Assembly: GCA_022402465.1 (NCBI GenBank)
Contig: JAKRSH010000027.1
Coordinates: 114,949 to 178,948, forward strand
Direction of reading: 5' to 3'
Origin: Leptospiraceae bacterium
GTDB lineage: Bacteria; Spirochaetota; Leptospiria; Leptospirales; Leptospiraceae
Length of the DNA: 64,000 bases
In this document: positions 41,271 through 52,120 of the stretch, one piece after another
Numbering within the stretch: the stretch's first letter is position 1
Layout: every line of letters begins with the position of its first letter
Made by a program: the position numbers and the translations under genes
The notes under the pieces: generated by a model
Database searches by the model: none
What the model was told of the DNA's origin: nothing
Seen by the model: the letters and a program-made list of their open reading frames with translations, nothing else

Positions 41271-42440
41271 TCAAATATCATGAAATGGATCTATGAGATC
41301 TTTATCTAAGGCGATTTCTTCCGCATAACGATCTGTCATGCCTGCTATATAATCACAGATCACTCTGTATTTTCCATCTTGTTCTATGCGATTGAGATAG
41401 GATGCAGGCAACTCATCTTCTCTATCACTGAAGTAATGAAATAAAACTTGGATGATTTCTTTTCCAAAATTACTTAATTCTAAGACGACTGGATGTTTAT
41501 AGAGTTTTTCATGCAGATATTTCTTTAGTTCCGTAACGGACTCCTGCATACTTTCTGAAAATCCAACGAGACGTATCGATTTTTGATTAGCCTCACCAAG
41601 ACTTTCCCTTGAGACGATTCTATTTTCTACTAACCTTGAATCAATTTCATGGACTAAATCAGTTACCATAGCATTCAACATAGAACGAATTGTTTCACGC
41701 ACTAAGAGCTTTTCTGAGGCTTGAGGGTATTTTTTCTGAACTAGGTGATAATTTTGATCAAAGATTTGGATTTTCTTTAGATCTTTTAGTCCAAGAAGAT
41801 TAGATTCATATCCATCTTCCACATCATGATTGTTATATGCTATTCCATCACATACATCAGTAATCATAGATTCAAGACTCGGTCCTATGATTTGCCGTGA
41901 TTCCAGTTGATTAGAATCCTGGTAATCTCCTCCATGCTTCATTATACCCATGAGAGTTTCACGACATAGATTCAAGCCAGGAAAACTCGCATAACGATTC
42001 TCAAGATATTGAACAATTCGTAAAGACTGCTTATTGTGTTCGAAGCCACCCTTTCCTAACATCAATTCTTGCAATACATCCTGACCTGCATGTCCAAAGG
42101 GTGCATGCCCTAAATCATGGGCTAGAGCTATCGTTTCGGCAAGGTAGGTATTCAATCCTAGACTTAGAGCAACTGTTCGGGTAATAGCTGATACTTCCAG
42201 AGTATGCGTGAGACGATTGCGGTAATTGTCTCCTATGGATGCTATAAAAACCTGTGTCTTGTACTCAAGCCGTCGAAAGGCTTGGCAGTGGATAATTCTA
42301 TCCTTATCTCTTTGGAAGGGTAGTCTGTATTCATGATTGCCCTCCTCAAAGATTCTACCTCCGTGGTCTCCGTGCCTAACTGCGTAGTCTGCAAGTTTGG
42401 TATCTTCTTCTTGTATTAAATCTTCGAATTTTTTAATCAT
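41271..42440 (-). CDS. dgt: dGTPase-like HD-domain phosphohydrolase
   Basis: RNRLTHTLEVSAITRTVALSLGLN; ETIALAHDLGHAPFGHAGQDVL; VCDGIAYNNHDVEDG. Confidence 0.92.
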   Translation of the reverse strand: MIKKFEDLIQEEDTKLADYAVRHGDHGGRIFEEGNHEYRLPFQRDKDRIIHCQAFRRLEYKTQVFIASIGDNYRNRLTHTLEVSAITRTVALSLGLNTYLAETIALAHDLGHAPFGHAGQDVLQELMLGKGGFEHNKQSLRIVQYLENRYASFPGLNLCRETLMGIMKHGGDYQDSNQLESRQIIGPSLESMITDVCDGIAYNNHDVEDGYESNLLGLKDLKKIQIFDQNYHLVQKKYPQASEKLLVRETIRSMLNAMVTDLVHEIDSRLVENRIVSRESLGEANQKSIRLVGFSESMQESVTELKKYLHEKLYKHPVVLELSNFGKEIIQVLFHYFSDREDELPASYLNRIEQDGKYRVICDYIAGMTDRYAEEIALDKDLIDPFHDI

Positions 42441-42531
42441 TTGTTAAAAAGGGAAAAGAAATCTGTTTTCCTTTAATTCGACCTCTATCAGTATAGTATA
42501 AGGGATAAAAAGACAAATTCTCTCAAATTTC

Positions 42532-43146
42532 ATGGAATTATTAACTCAATTAATCGAATTTTTTTCATCTTATGGCTACCTGGCAGTATTTGGAATCTTA
42601 ATCGCTTGTGGATTTGGACTTCCTGTTCCAGAAGATATTTCCTTAGTTGCTGGTGGAGTGATTTCTGGTTTAGGTTTTACCAATCCACATATCATGTTTT
42701 TGGTTGGTATGGCTGGTGTATTAATCGGGGATAGCTTGGTATTCCTCGTAGGCAAGAGATATGGAGAAAAGGCACTCAAGATCCCCTTCATTTCTAGGCT
42801 TTTGGGTCCAGAGACATTTGCTCAAGTTCAAGAAAAATTCCACAAATATGGATTTTGGGTTGTTTTCTTTGGAAGATTCATGCCTGGACTTAGAATGCCA
42901 ATCTACTTCACGGCTGGGACTTCTGGTAAGATTAGCTTTATACGATTTTTTATTACAGATGGAACGGCTGCTCTTATCTCGGTTCCTATTTGGGTATACC
43001 TGGGATACTTCTTCGCTCTGAATCTGGATGAATTGATGGAATGGGTTCGAAGGAGCCAAATTACAGTTCTCATATCCGTTGCGCTTATCATCGCTGGTGT
43101 ATTTTTATTTTTTTATATAAAAAGCAAAATTGAAAAGAAACTATGA
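42532..43146 (+). CDS. DedA family membrane protein
   Basis: GFGLPVPEDISLVAGGVISG; FFGRFMPGLRMPIYFTAGTSG. Confidence 0.88.
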   Translation: MELLTQLIEFFSSYGYLAVFGILIACGFGLPVPEDISLVAGGVISGLGFTNPHIMFLVGMAGVLIGDSLVFLVGKRYGEKALKIPFISRLLGPETFAQVQEKFHKYGFWVVFFGRFMPGLRMPIYFTAGTSGKISFIRFFITDGTAALISVPIWVYLGYFFALNLDELMEWVRRSQITVLISVALIIAGVFLFFYIKSKIEKKL

Positions 43147-43649
43147 AGGGACATTTTCTTTTTTTATATCGGATAAGCTTATTCCTAAGTTTTTATGTTC
43201 TTCTCACTAGCTGTACAAATTTTTCAGCATCACGTTCCAGAACCGCTCCACCCATCATCATTTCTATCTCATCTACAGTAACAGGGATTTATACCTTACA
43301 GGTTCGAGCACAAAATCCAGAAATTCTTTTCTCTGGCTATAGACTCTATGCAGGAGGTTCGGTAAACGAATCCAGAAACCCTCCCGATGTAAATATAGGC
43401 TTTGATTGCTTACGTGGTGCTGCACAACCCATCATTCCCAATCAGCCTATAGAATATACCTTTGAGATTCATCCCGATGGTGGAGCGGCTTCTTCTGGTT
43501 CTGCCTGCCGCTTTCAGGCATCCCTTAGCCCGGGAACCTTCGTTACTATTAGAAGTCTATTATTCGGAATCAATCTAACTTCATCTAGCGGAAGTTTTTC
43601 CATTTCAGGGCCGTCTAATACTTTTGTTCTTCCCAATCCAAGTCCCTAA
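43143..43649 (+). CDS. Putative lipoprotein
   Basis: Signal with LLTSCTNF lipobox; 168 aa. Confidence 0.65.
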   Translation: MKGHFLFLYRISLFLSFYVLLTSCTNFSASRSRTAPPIIISISSTVTGIYTLQVRAQNPEILFSGYRLYAGGSVNESRNPPDVNIGFDCLRGAAQPIIPNQPIEYTFEIHPDGGAASSGSACRFQASLSPGTFVTIRSLLFGINLTSSSGSFSISGPSNTFVLPNPSP

Positions 43650-44189
43650 GCGTTTGATAGAATCCCTTGCATCATTGACCCAAATACTCTCAGGATATTC
43701 TCTGAGAATAGTATTATAAGCACTAAGTGGACTAATCAAATCAGAGATGAGTTTCTTCAAAGGTGGATTGTCATCGGGGTCTAAGAAAACAGGATTGCCT
43801 TTGGTTTTATCAAAATAATCTAATATAGCAAGATTCTCTTCTTCCTTAGCTTTTTTATAAATCATATAAGAAATATCTGAGGATGGGCGCTTTTCTAAAT
43901 TTTCTGCTTCAACACTAGAGGTATTTTTCGTCTTTAAATTACCATTTAGACCAGTCTGAAGATCTTCTTTGGGAGTCTTAGAAGCTATTGTTTTTCTTTT
44001 GAGATATTGCTCTAAGATTTCTTTAGAGCGTATAAGCTCATTAAAAAGTATAGAGCTTGTATACTCGCCTGCATCTGGATGGTATTTTTTGGCGAGCTCT
44101 CTATATTTGGTGTGAAATTCTTCTTCTGTGAATGGAAGCTCTAAATTAAAAAATCCAAGAGCGAGTTCTAGCAGATCCTCTTCTTCCAA
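43605..44189 (-). CDS. J-domain (DnaJ-like) protein
   Basis: EEFHTKYRELAKKYHPDAGEY...FNELIRSKEILEQYL with HPD motif. Confidence 0.8.
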   Translation of the reverse strand: MEEEDLLELALGFFNLELPFTEEEFHTKYRELAKKYHPDAGEYTSSILFNELIRSKEILEQYLKRKTIASKTPKEDLQTGLNGNLKTKNTSSVEAENLEKRPSSDISYMIYKKAKEEENLAILDYFDKTKGNPVFLDPDDNPPLKKLISDLISPLSAYNTILREYPESIWVNDARDSIKRLGTWIGKNKSIRRP

Positions 44190-44563
44190 TGCAGTCCTTC
44201 TTGTAGTGTTAGGTGAGAACGAAGTTGCCTTTTGATTTCCATTTGGTTGAGTTCTGATTTTGCTTGGTCACGGTATTTTTGTAATTTGGCTTGTACTCGA
44301 ATTTGGACTTCACGAGCTTGTTCCAGTAGCTCAAAAATGAGAGAACTTGATTGTATTTCTGTTTCAGAAAAAGGTAGGGACTCTTCTTCATATTCCATTT
44401 TCTTATCTACTTGAATCAATTTATGGAGAATTTTTTCATTTTCAATTTCCCATTCTACTGCTGTGTCAGGATCATTTTGGGAGAGCAGATCATCCTGAAT
44501 TTTTAGGTTGCTGAGTAGGGATTCTAATAATTGAATTTTTGATTTGGCTAATTTCGAGAGCAT
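44168..44563 (-). CDS. Possible flagellar chaperone-like (FliT/FlgN-type) helical protein
   Basis: Helical 131-aa ORF starting at an internal ATG one base after the fliS stop; assignment is by position and helical character only. Confidence 0.45.
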   Translation of the reverse strand: MLSKLAKSKIQLLESLLSNLKIQDDLLSQNDPDTAVEWEIENEKILHKLIQVDKKMEYEEESLPFSETEIQSSSLIFELLEQAREVQIRVQAKLQKYRDQAKSELNQMEIKRQLRSHLTLQEGLHWKKRIC

Positions 44564-44564
44564 A

Positions 44565-45002
44565 TCAACCAGTGATTGAAATTCCAGTATTTCGGGTAGG
44601 AGAACTGGATTGATTGGATACCTCTTTGCGATCCAAATCATCCCAGGCTGTCTTCAATTGAGTAAGAAGTTCAATTACCTCTTCGATAATTTTGGTATCC
44701 TTTCTCATATTTGCTTCAAGTAGACGTTTCTTCATATAAACATAGAGACTGAGCAGGTTGCTTGCGATTTCCTTCCCATCTTCTAGATTGAGAGATAGCA
44801 TGAGTTCTGTGATAATATCCTGTGCCTTGATGATATTGTTATTTACGATATCATACTTACGAGGAGTCATACTCTCTGTTGCGATTTTAAGGAAACGCAT
44901 CGCTCCCTCATAAAGCATTACAATGAGTCTGGTCTGAGAAACAGTAGAGATCTCATTTGCCTTATAGGCGTTCTGGTTGGAATAGGAATTGGCTCGTAAC
45001 AT
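44565..45002 (-). CDS. fliS: Flagellar export chaperone FliS
   Basis: YKANEISTVSQTRLIVMLYEGAMRFLKIA...NNNIIKAQDIITELMLSLNLEDGKEIASNLLSLYVYMKKRL. Confidence 0.92.
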   Translation of the reverse strand: MLRANSYSNQNAYKANEISTVSQTRLIVMLYEGAMRFLKIATESMTPRKYDIVNNNIIKAQDIITELMLSLNLEDGKEIASNLLSLYVYMKKRLLEANMRKDTKIIEEVIELLTQLKTAWDDLDRKEVSNQSSSPTRNTGISITG

Positions 45003-45067
45003 TTTGCTCTCCTAACTTACTTTTCGACAAAAAAGGATGGTTGCTTAATGGACTAGACCGCTTCCTT

Positions 45068-45721
45068 ATGGTGGGGAAGGAAAAAAGTTTGGCAAGTCTA
45101 TTTGCAAAAAAATCTAAAAAGAGAGTCATTTTTCTTGCCTCAGGAAGAGGATCCAATTTCGAAGCCGTAGCGAAGAATATTCGCAAGGGCAAGCTAGCCT
45201 GTGATCCTGTGGGTTTGATTGTTGATAAACCTGAGGCTAAGGCAATCTTAGTCGCAAAATCCTGGAAGATCCCCAGTTTTGTGGTGGATTTTAAGAATTT
45301 TGCAAGCAAGGAAGACTTTCATAAGGCACTTCTCGAAAAGATTCGCTCCCTGAATCCCGATCTCATAGTCACGGCAGGTTTCATGAGAATTCTATCTAAG
45401 GATGTAGTGCGAGAGTTTCGCATGAAAATTATCAATATCCACCCTTCTCTATTGCCTGCTTTTCCTGGGATCCATTCCCAGAAGCAAGCGATAGAATACG
45501 GGGCCAAGGTTTCAGGTTGCACAGTTCATTTTATTGATGAAGGAGTTGATACGGGCCCAATTCTCTTACAAAGTGTGGTAAAGATAGAAGAAGGAATGAC
45601 AGAAGAAGAATTGTCTAGAAAGATACTCAAAGAAGAACATAAAATTTTGCCAGAAGCAATACAATTATTCATTCAAAATAAATTACAAATTACCGGAAGG
45701 AAGGTTAGAATAATTTCGTGA
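45068..45721 (+). CDS. purN: Phosphoribosylglycinamide formyltransferase
   Basis: [52 protein letters not shown] at 45068 preferred over the ORF-track start 44957, which overlaps fliS. Confidence 0.93.
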   Translation: MVGKEKSLASLFAKKSKKRVIFLASGRGSNFEAVAKNIRKGKLACDPVGLIVDKPEAKAILVAKSWKIPSFVVDFKNFASKEDFHKALLEKIRSLNPDLIVTAGFMRILSKDVVREFRMKIINIHPSLLPAFPGIHSQKQAIEYGAKVSGCTVHFIDEGVDTGPILLQSVVKIEEGMTEEELSRKILKEEHKILPEAIQLFIQNKLQITGRKVRIIS

Positions 45722-47259
45722 TCCAAGTCAAAAGAGCGCTCATCTCAGTCAGTGACAAACAAGGTTTGGTAGAATTTGCCAAATTTTTAGCAAAGAGTGG
45801 TGTAGAAATTCTCTCTACAGGTGGAACCTTTGATCTTCTTAAGAAAGAAGGCATAGAGGCAATTCCCGTGGATGATTACACTGGATTTCCAGAAATTCTC
45901 GGTGGCAGACTCAAGACTCTTCATCCCAAAATCCATGGAGGCTTGTTAGGTGATGTAGGAAATCCATCTCATGTGAAAGAAATGGAAGCAAATAAGATTC
46001 CTCCCATTCAATTGGTCGTTGTAAATCTTTATCCCTTTGTAGAGACAGTCAAGCAACCTGGAGTTAAATTAGAAGAAGCAATAGAAAAAATTGATATTGG
46101 TGGTCCAACTATGTTACGCTCTGCGGCAAAGAACTATAAGAATGCTGCTGTAGTTTTGGAACCAGCCGATTACTCTCTAATCCAAAAGGAAATGGAAGAT
46201 AATAAAGGCAGCATAAGTCTAGAAACATCCTTTAGACTCTGTGCTAAAGTTTTTTCTTACACAGCCTTTTATGATACAGCTATCTCAACCTATTTGAATG
46301 ACCAAAGAGGAGATAGATTTCCGGACATTTTGTCCTTTGCTTTCACCAAGAAACAAAAGCTTCGCTATGGAGAAAATCCTCACCAAGAAGCAGCATACTA
46401 TGAACCTGTTTTTGTAAAATCAGATTTCACTCCTCTGCAAGGCAAAGAACTTTCATTCAATAATATGTTGGATCTAGACGCAGCCTTTCATATAGCGAGT
46501 CTTCTTCCTAAAAATGCGGTTTCTATCGTAAAACATTTGAATCCTTGTGGAATAGCCTATGGAAGAAATATCCAAGAATCATTTGAACTGGCAAGAAGAA
46601 CAGATCCAATTTCTGCCTTTGGTGGAATCATAGGAGTTCATGGAATTGTAGACAAGGCAACCGCCTTATCAATAACAGAAAATTTCGTTGAAGGGATAGT
46701 AGCCGAGGGATTTAGCGAGGAAGCCTTGGAAATTTTTTCCAAGAAACCTAACATTCGATTGGTTCCTATAGCCAAATTCCAAGAAGCCTTAGATGAAATA
46801 GACCTTCGTCCTATCCACCACGGTATGTTAGTTCAGAACAGAGACTATGACCTAGTTCAGAAAGAAGATCTCAAAGTTGTATCCAAACTCAAACCAAGCG
46901 AAGAAGACATGGAAGGGCTTTGGTTTGCATGGCAGTGTGTGAAATTTATTAAATCCAATGCTATTGTTTATACCGAACAAAATGCAACCTTAGGAATAGG
47001 TGCAGGACAAATGTCTCGAGTTGATTCAGTTGAACTTGGTGCATCCAAATCCCAAAAGGTTGGACTCAGTGTGGTTGGATCCTATGTGGGATCTGATGCT
47101 TTCTTTCCCTTCCGTGATGGAATAGATGCTATCGCAAAAGTTGGAGCCAAGGCAATCATACAACCAGGTGGCTCCATACGAGATGAGGAAGTCATAGCTG
47201 CTGCGGATGAACATGGACTTATCATGGTATTTACTGGGATGAGGCATTTCCGCCACTAA
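45718..47259 (+). CDS. purH: Bifunctional AICAR transformylase/IMP cyclohydrolase
   Basis: [66 protein letters not shown]. Confidence 0.96.
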   Translation: MIQVKRALISVSDKQGLVEFAKFLAKSGVEILSTGGTFDLLKKEGIEAIPVDDYTGFPEILGGRLKTLHPKIHGGLLGDVGNPSHVKEMEANKIPPIQLVVVNLYPFVETVKQPGVKLEEAIEKIDIGGPTMLRSAAKNYKNAAVVLEPADYSLIQKEMEDNKGSISLETSFRLCAKVFSYTAFYDTAISTYLNDQRGDRFPDILSFAFTKKQKLRYGENPHQEAAYYEPVFVKSDFTPLQGKELSFNNMLDLDAAFHIASLLPKNAVSIVKHLNPCGIAYGRNIQESFELARRTDPISAFGGIIGVHGIVDKATALSITENFVEGIVAEGFSEEALEIFSKKPNIRLVPIAKFQEALDEIDLRPIHHGMLVQNRDYDLVQKEDLKVVSKLKPSEEDMEGLWFAWQCVKFIKSNAIVYTEQNATLGIGAGQMSRVDSVELGASKSQKVGLSVVGSYVGSDAFFPFRDGIDAIAKVGAKAIIQPGGSIRDEEVIAAADEHGLIMVFTGMRHFRH

Positions 47260-47266
47260 AAAGCAT

Positions 47267-47289
47267 GGCGGAGAAAATAAAGCTCCGCC
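47267..47289 (+). terminator. Hairpin after purH
   Basis: GGCGGAG-N9-CTCCGCC, GC-rich 7-bp stem, no T-tract. Confidence 0.4.
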
Positions 47290-47301
47290 GATACTTACTA
47301 T

Positions 47302-48012
47302 ATGGAATTCATCCTATTCCTTTTGTTTCTAATACTACACTTGGTATTTTTTGCCATTGTATCTTATCTTTCGAGATTGCTTTTCTTTGAGAAGAAAGAA
47401 GAATACTACCGTGAGGAAATTGTATCCCTGGGTCGTGCAATTCCCATAGAATTGCTAAGAATATTTGAATCTGGTGGCAATGCTGTCTTAGGTCTAGCCT
47501 TCTTCACAGTCTCCGCCTTGGTGGTATTTCTTTGGGCTATGTTAGGTGGAGCTATTGGAAGCCCCCACTACACACATTCACTTGGAAATTATTTTTTTCA
47601 TTTTCCTTTATTCTTCTTTGCTTTTATCTTTTCCTATTCCTTTATAAAGTCTAGTGCAGATACAAATAATCCTCAAGATCCACTCAACATTCTTACGAAA
47701 TATGGACAGGCCATAGCCATAGGACTTGGCACAGGTTCCCTTGCAAAAATCCTTACCTCCTACGGCATGCACCACGAGATGTATTTTCTCTTTTTTTTCT
47801 TTCATTTGATCCTCATCAGTATAGTATCTGCCTATCTTTGGAATGGTTTAAGCTTCTTGGGACTGGCTATGCCCAGTTCTAGGGAAAGCAATTGGGAAGA
47901 GAACACTTGGCAAGAAGACTCAGAGGATTTTGGTCAGGAGAAGGAAGAAAATTCTTTGGATAGCTCAGATTTCGACTTAGAATGGGATGATTTTGCAGAA
48001 AAACCTGACTGA
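47302..48012 (+). CDS. Hypothetical membrane protein with acidic C-terminus
   Basis: Multi-TM then E/D-rich tail. Confidence 0.6.
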   Translation: MEFILFLLFLILHLVFFAIVSYLSRLLFFEKKEEYYREEIVSLGRAIPIELLRIFESGGNAVLGLAFFTVSALVVFLWAMLGGAIGSPHYTHSLGNYFFHFPLFFFAFIFSYSFIKSSADTNNPQDPLNILTKYGQAIAIGLGTGSLAKILTSYGMHHEMYFLFFFFHLILISIVSAYLWNGLSFLGLAMPSSRESNWEENTWQEDSEDFGQEKEENSLDSSDFDLEWDDFAEKPD

Positions 48013-48042
48013 GTTTTTTTGATTTCCACCGATAAAATAAAT

Positions 48043-48768
48043 ATGAAGTTCCACCGATCCATACTCGCGACCCAACTATTTACCTTGCTCATTCTTCTGC
48101 CTTGGGGAATGAATTCAATTGCACAAGCACAAGGCAATAATACCATCCAAAGTGATGGAGTTGGTCCTCTAGAAGGATTTGCAGAGGCTTCTTGGGGAAT
48201 GAGCTATGAACTTTTGCGGGAAAAATTTCTTTCCTTAGCAACCGACCCAAGTGTGGAAGAAGAAATCGAAATTCTCTATGAGAAAAAGGATTCCCTTCTG
48301 TTAGTTAAAAGGAACGGAATCCAATATATGTATCGTTTTTATAAGACTCCTGAAATAGTAAAAGATGCAAGACCAAAGAATAATTCAAGCAATCCCGAAA
48401 ATGATCCTGCCCTAGAAAGCCAGACAGAATATAGAGAGAATGGAATTCTGTTCTCTGTGGGTGTAATTTTTAACTTTGTTGAGAGTGAGAAAATTCTAGA
48501 AAAAATGGAAATGAAATATGGCAAACCCAAGAAGCAAGCCCTAGATGATAAAAAAATCGGTGGAGCCGCAATTTGGGAATTGGTAGACCGCAGAGAAGAT
48601 CCTCCTCGTGGAGGCTTCATTCTTATGTGGAGAGAACCTTACAAAAAAAATCCTTATACCAGACGAGTGGATTACTTCAGCCTTACGATACGAAATATGA
48701 TAGAAAAAGAATACAAAGAATTCTTTAGCGTTCAAGAGACAAAAACCTTGCGCGATTTGATCCGATAG
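48043..48768 (+). CDS. Hypothetical secreted protein
   Basis: ATG at 48043 gives a signal-like MKFHRSILATQLFTLLILLPWGMNSIAQA; ORF track starts at TTG 48019. Confidence 0.65.
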   Translation: MKFHRSILATQLFTLLILLPWGMNSIAQAQGNNTIQSDGVGPLEGFAEASWGMSYELLREKFLSLATDPSVEEEIEILYEKKDSLLLVKRNGIQYMYRFYKTPEIVKDARPKNNSSNPENDPALESQTEYRENGILFSVGVIFNFVESEKILEKMEMKYGKPKKQALDDKKIGGAAIWELVDRREDPPRGGFILMWREPYKKNPYTRRVDYFSLTIRNMIEKEYKEFFSVQETKTLRDLIR

Positions 48769-48781
48769 ATAACTTGTGTCC

Positions 48782-49426
48782 ATGAACTTATTCCTGGACA
48801 CAGCCAACATCGAAGAAATTAAAAAAGTAAAAGACCTCGGACTACTCGACGGCATCACAACCAACCCCTCCATCATTTCCAAGGCTGGACGCAAGTTTAC
48901 GGAAGTAATCAAAGAGATTGCAGCTCTGGTGGATGGACCCGTAAGTGCGGAAGTTATTTCCTCCAACTACGATGGTATGATCAAAGAAGGTGTAGAACTT
49001 TCTCAAATAGCAGAAAATGTAGTTGTAAAGGTTCCTCTAACTATGGAAGGCCTAAAGGCTGTTAACGAATTTACCAACCGTGGAATTTCTACCAATGTTA
49101 CACTTTGTTTTTCAGCCAACCAAGCCTTACTTGCTGCAAAAGCTGGTGCATCATTTATCTCTCCCTTCCTAGGAAGATTGGATGATATAGGTCATGATGG
49201 CTTAGAATTAATTTCTGAGATTAGAGCTATGTATGATAATTATGGATATGAGACACAAATTCTAGCGGCATCCATTCGTCATCCTATACACTTCAAGGAA
49301 GTCGCTCTTCGTGGTGCGGATTGCTCTACCCTTCCTTATTCTGTTTTTGCTCAGTTGTTCCAACACCCTCTAACAGATATTGGACTTCAAAAATTTATTG
49401 AAGATTCCAAATCAATCAATTGGTAA
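48782..49426 (+). CDS. tal: Transaldolase / fructose-6-phosphate aldolase family
   Basis: [62 protein letters not shown]. Confidence 0.92.
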   Translation: MNLFLDTANIEEIKKVKDLGLLDGITTNPSIISKAGRKFTEVIKEIAALVDGPVSAEVISSNYDGMIKEGVELSQIAENVVVKVPLTMEGLKAVNEFTNRGISTNVTLCFSANQALLAAKAGASFISPFLGRLDDIGHDGLELISEIRAMYDNYGYETQILAASIRHPIHFKEVALRGADCSTLPYSVFAQLFQHPLTDIGLQKFIEDSKSINW

Positions 49427-49456
49427 TTTGGTAAACTGATACCGATTTACCAAATT
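49425..49456 (+). terminator. Hairpin downstream of transaldolase
   Basis: AATTTGGTAAA-N10-TTTACCAAATT, perfect 11-bp stem at the gene end. Confidence 0.65.
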
Positions 49457-49477
49457 TGAAATTACTAGGTAACAAAA

Positions 49478-51187
49478 TTGAAACTAGCCTTACGAATTTT
49501 TGCATTTATCATCTTCCTTGCCTTTCTCCTTGTTTCATCCCAATTTCTTCTGGTGTATGTTGACGAGCTTAAGGCAAACGAACGAAAAGTTTATTTAGAC
49601 ACAACCGCCAAACAAATCGTTGATGGCATGACCACGCAAGAGAAAATCGGGCAAGTAATTCACTTGGCCATCCCAGGCAAGACTCTAGATGAAACTGCTA
49701 TTTCGGAAATGCGCTCCATTCGTCCAGGCGGAATCATACACTTTGGCAAAAATTTTGGAACTAAAGAAGAAATAATTAAACTCAATAGAGATTTACAAGA
49801 TCTTGCTCGTAAATTAAAAATGCCTCCCTTATTGATTTCAACGGACCAAGAAGGTGGTAGAGTCTTCCGAGTTCGAGATGGAGTTGCTCAATTCCCTGGT
49901 GCCATGGCACTAGGACAGACGAACCAAGAAGAATTAGGCTACCAAGTTGGATTTATCACTTCCTATGATTTGGACCAGGTAGGTGTGAATTTTCTTTTGG
50001 CTCCCTCACTGGATGTAAATAACAATCCTAACAATCCAGTGATCAATACTAGATCTTTTGGTTCAGATGTGGACAGAGTGTACAATGTTGCAGGAGCCTA
50101 TGCGAGAGGAGCTAGCCAAGGTGGAGCGATTCCAGTGATCAAACATTTTCCTGGACATGGGGACACAGATGTGGACAGCCACATAGGACTTCCCATCATT
50201 CGGAAATCCTTAGAAGAATTGGAAAAGGTCGAACTTATCCCCTTCCAAAAGTCTATACAAGACGGAGCACCCGTAGTTATGAGTGCCCATATACTCTTTC
50301 CTAAGTTAGATGAAAAATACCCTGCTACTCTCTCCAAGAACATACTACAAGGAATTCTTCGCGACAAACTTGGGTTTGATGGAGTTGTAATTACAGATGC
50401 TATGGAAATGCATGCCATCTCTAAGAACTACCAATCTGATCGTCCAGGTGTTCTTGCCCTACTTGCGGGTGCCGATATTTTGCTGCTTACTTCATGGGCT
50501 GAGACATCAGCATCTCTCTACAAAACACTGTTGCAAGCTGCCGAAAAGGGAGACCTGGAAGTTGGTGGTGTTAATATTTTGGACAGAGCAGTCTACCGCC
50601 AGATTCGTTTGAAATTGGAATATGGTATCTATACAAAAAATACTTTTGAACCCAAAATAGAAAATGAAAATCTTCTTGAAGCTATGGCTCTTGCCAACCA
50701 AAAAAGAAAGGAAACCTATCAGAGATTAACAGCAAAGCCTAATTTTGTAGATGAAATTACGAGACAAACGATTCGATCTTATCCAAGCGATTTCAGTGGA
50801 CTCACAGAATTAGAAAAAAATTCCTCTAAGGCATACCTTGCCCAAGCTTTTCTCGCAGATGCATGGAAGAAAAGTGGAGGTAAGCTTTCCTCTCGCAAAG
50901 AACTAGCTAAGGATCTGAAGGAAGCCTCTCTAAAACACATCATAGCAAATGTAAGTGAAGCCAAAGAGTTTTTATTTTGGGACAATTTAGCCAAAAAGTA
51001 TCCTGAGAAGGAATTTATCCTTCTCTATCCCCATACACCTTTTGTGGATCTACCCAAGCAAAGCAATGTAAAAGTTTTACTATCCTTTTCCTTAACAGAG
51101 TCTTCTTTTAGAATGCTGATTGAATCCCTAAGCAGCAAAGAAAAGGTGCCTGCTATGAAATTAATCTTGAAACCTAAGACTCTTTAA
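49478..51187 (+). CDS. nagZ: Glycoside hydrolase family 3 (beta-N-acetylhexosaminidase-like)
   Basis: LLISTDQEGGRVFRVRDGVAQFPGAMALG; IPVIKHFPGHGDTDVDSHIGLP; GVVITDAMEMHAI. Confidence 0.88.
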   Translation: MKLALRIFAFIIFLAFLLVSSQFLLVYVDELKANERKVYLDTTAKQIVDGMTTQEKIGQVIHLAIPGKTLDETAISEMRSIRPGGIIHFGKNFGTKEEIIKLNRDLQDLARKLKMPPLLISTDQEGGRVFRVRDGVAQFPGAMALGQTNQEELGYQVGFITSYDLDQVGVNFLLAPSLDVNNNPNNPVINTRSFGSDVDRVYNVAGAYARGASQGGAIPVIKHFPGHGDTDVDSHIGLPIIRKSLEELEKVELIPFQKSIQDGAPVVMSAHILFPKLDEKYPATLSKNILQGILRDKLGFDGVVITDAMEMHAISKNYQSDRPGVLALLAGADILLLTSWAETSASLYKTLLQAAEKGDLEVGGVNILDRAVYRQIRLKLEYGIYTKNTFEPKIENENLLEAMALANQKRKETYQRLTAKPNFVDEITRQTIRSYPSDFSGLTELEKNSSKAYLAQAFLADAWKKSGGKLSSRKELAKDLKEASLKHIIANVSEAKEFLFWDNLAKKYPEKEFILLYPHTPFVDLPKQSNVKVLLSFSLTESSFRMLIESLSSKEKVPAMKLILKPKTL

Positions 51188-51231
51188 GATAAACTTAGAA
51201 AGGATCATTTTGTATCTAAAAGGAGAATTCT

Positions 51232-52035
51232 ATGAACCAGCATTTCCAGGATAAAGTTGTTTGGATCACGGGTGCATCCTCTGGAATTGGTGAGGCCTTG
51301 GTCTTTGCTTTTGCGAAAGCAGGAGCCAAAGTAGTATTATCTTCAAGGAGACAAGTAGAACTAAAACGTGTGCAAAAGGAAGCTGGCTTAAGTGAAACAA
51401 ATAGCCTTGTTCTACCACTTGACCTAGAAAAGAAAAGAGACTTTACTTCAGAAACCAAAAAAGTGATACAAAAGTTAGGTGGACTAGATATAGTCATTCA
51501 CAATGGCGGAATCAGCCAAAGATCTCTAGCCAAGGATACTCAGATCGAAGTTTATGAAAAACTCATGGCTGTCAATTATACTGGCAGTGTTGCCCTAACT
51601 CTTGCTACTCTCCCTTATTTCCGCAAACAAAAAGCTGGTTCCTATGCCGTTGTAACTAGCATAGTGGGCAAAGTGGGAACCCCACTTAGATCAGGGTATT
51701 CTGCCTCCAAGCATGCCCTTCATGGTTTCTTTGACGCTCTTCGTGCTGAAAATGCGGATACGGATCTCAATGTGCTCTTGGTGCTACCTGGCTTCATAAA
51801 GACCAATGTCTCCATCAATGCCTTGGTGGGATCGGGAGATAGCCAAGGAAAGATGGATGAGGCTCAGGCAAAAGGCCTAGCTCCCTCAGTAGTCGCGGAT
51901 AAAATCTTGGACGCATTGATCTCAGGCAAACAAGAAATTGCAATTGGAGGCTTGAGGGAACATTTTGCACTGTTTATGAAGCGATTTTTTCCTAAAATTT
52001 TGGCTTCTATCTTAAAAAGTGCTAAAGTGACATAA
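51232..52035 (+). CDS. Short-chain dehydrogenase/reductase
   Basis: VWITGASSGIGEALVFAFAKAGAKV; YSASKHALHGFFDALR. Confidence 0.9.
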   Translation: MNQHFQDKVVWITGASSGIGEALVFAFAKAGAKVVLSSRRQVELKRVQKEAGLSETNSLVLPLDLEKKRDFTSETKKVIQKLGGLDIVIHNGGISQRSLAKDTQIEVYEKLMAVNYTGSVALTLATLPYFRKQKAGSYAVVTSIVGKVGTPLRSGYSASKHALHGFFDALRAENADTDLNVLLVLPGFIKTNVSINALVGSGDSQGKMDEAQAKGLAPSVVADKILDALISGKQEIAIGGLREHFALFMKRFFPKILASILKSAKVT

Positions 52036-52120
52036 TTTTTTCATCTCAAAAAAAAATCTTCTTGTACAAAACCTCTATCTTCCGAAATATGAGACATAAC
52101 TTTTCCGGAGAAATAGATCC

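Noticed and set aside
41026-41274. 82-aa minus-strand ORF between dgt and ptsI
   Set aside because: Overlaps the ptsI 3' end; no recognisable family. Transposase-remnant idea had no supporting motif.
42721-43059. 112-aa minus-strand ORF antisense to the DedA gene
   Set aside because: Shadow of a clear DedA coding region.
44564-44641. Extended N-terminus of the FliT/FlgN-like ORF
   Set aside because: Overlaps fliS; an ATG one base after the fliS stop is the better start.
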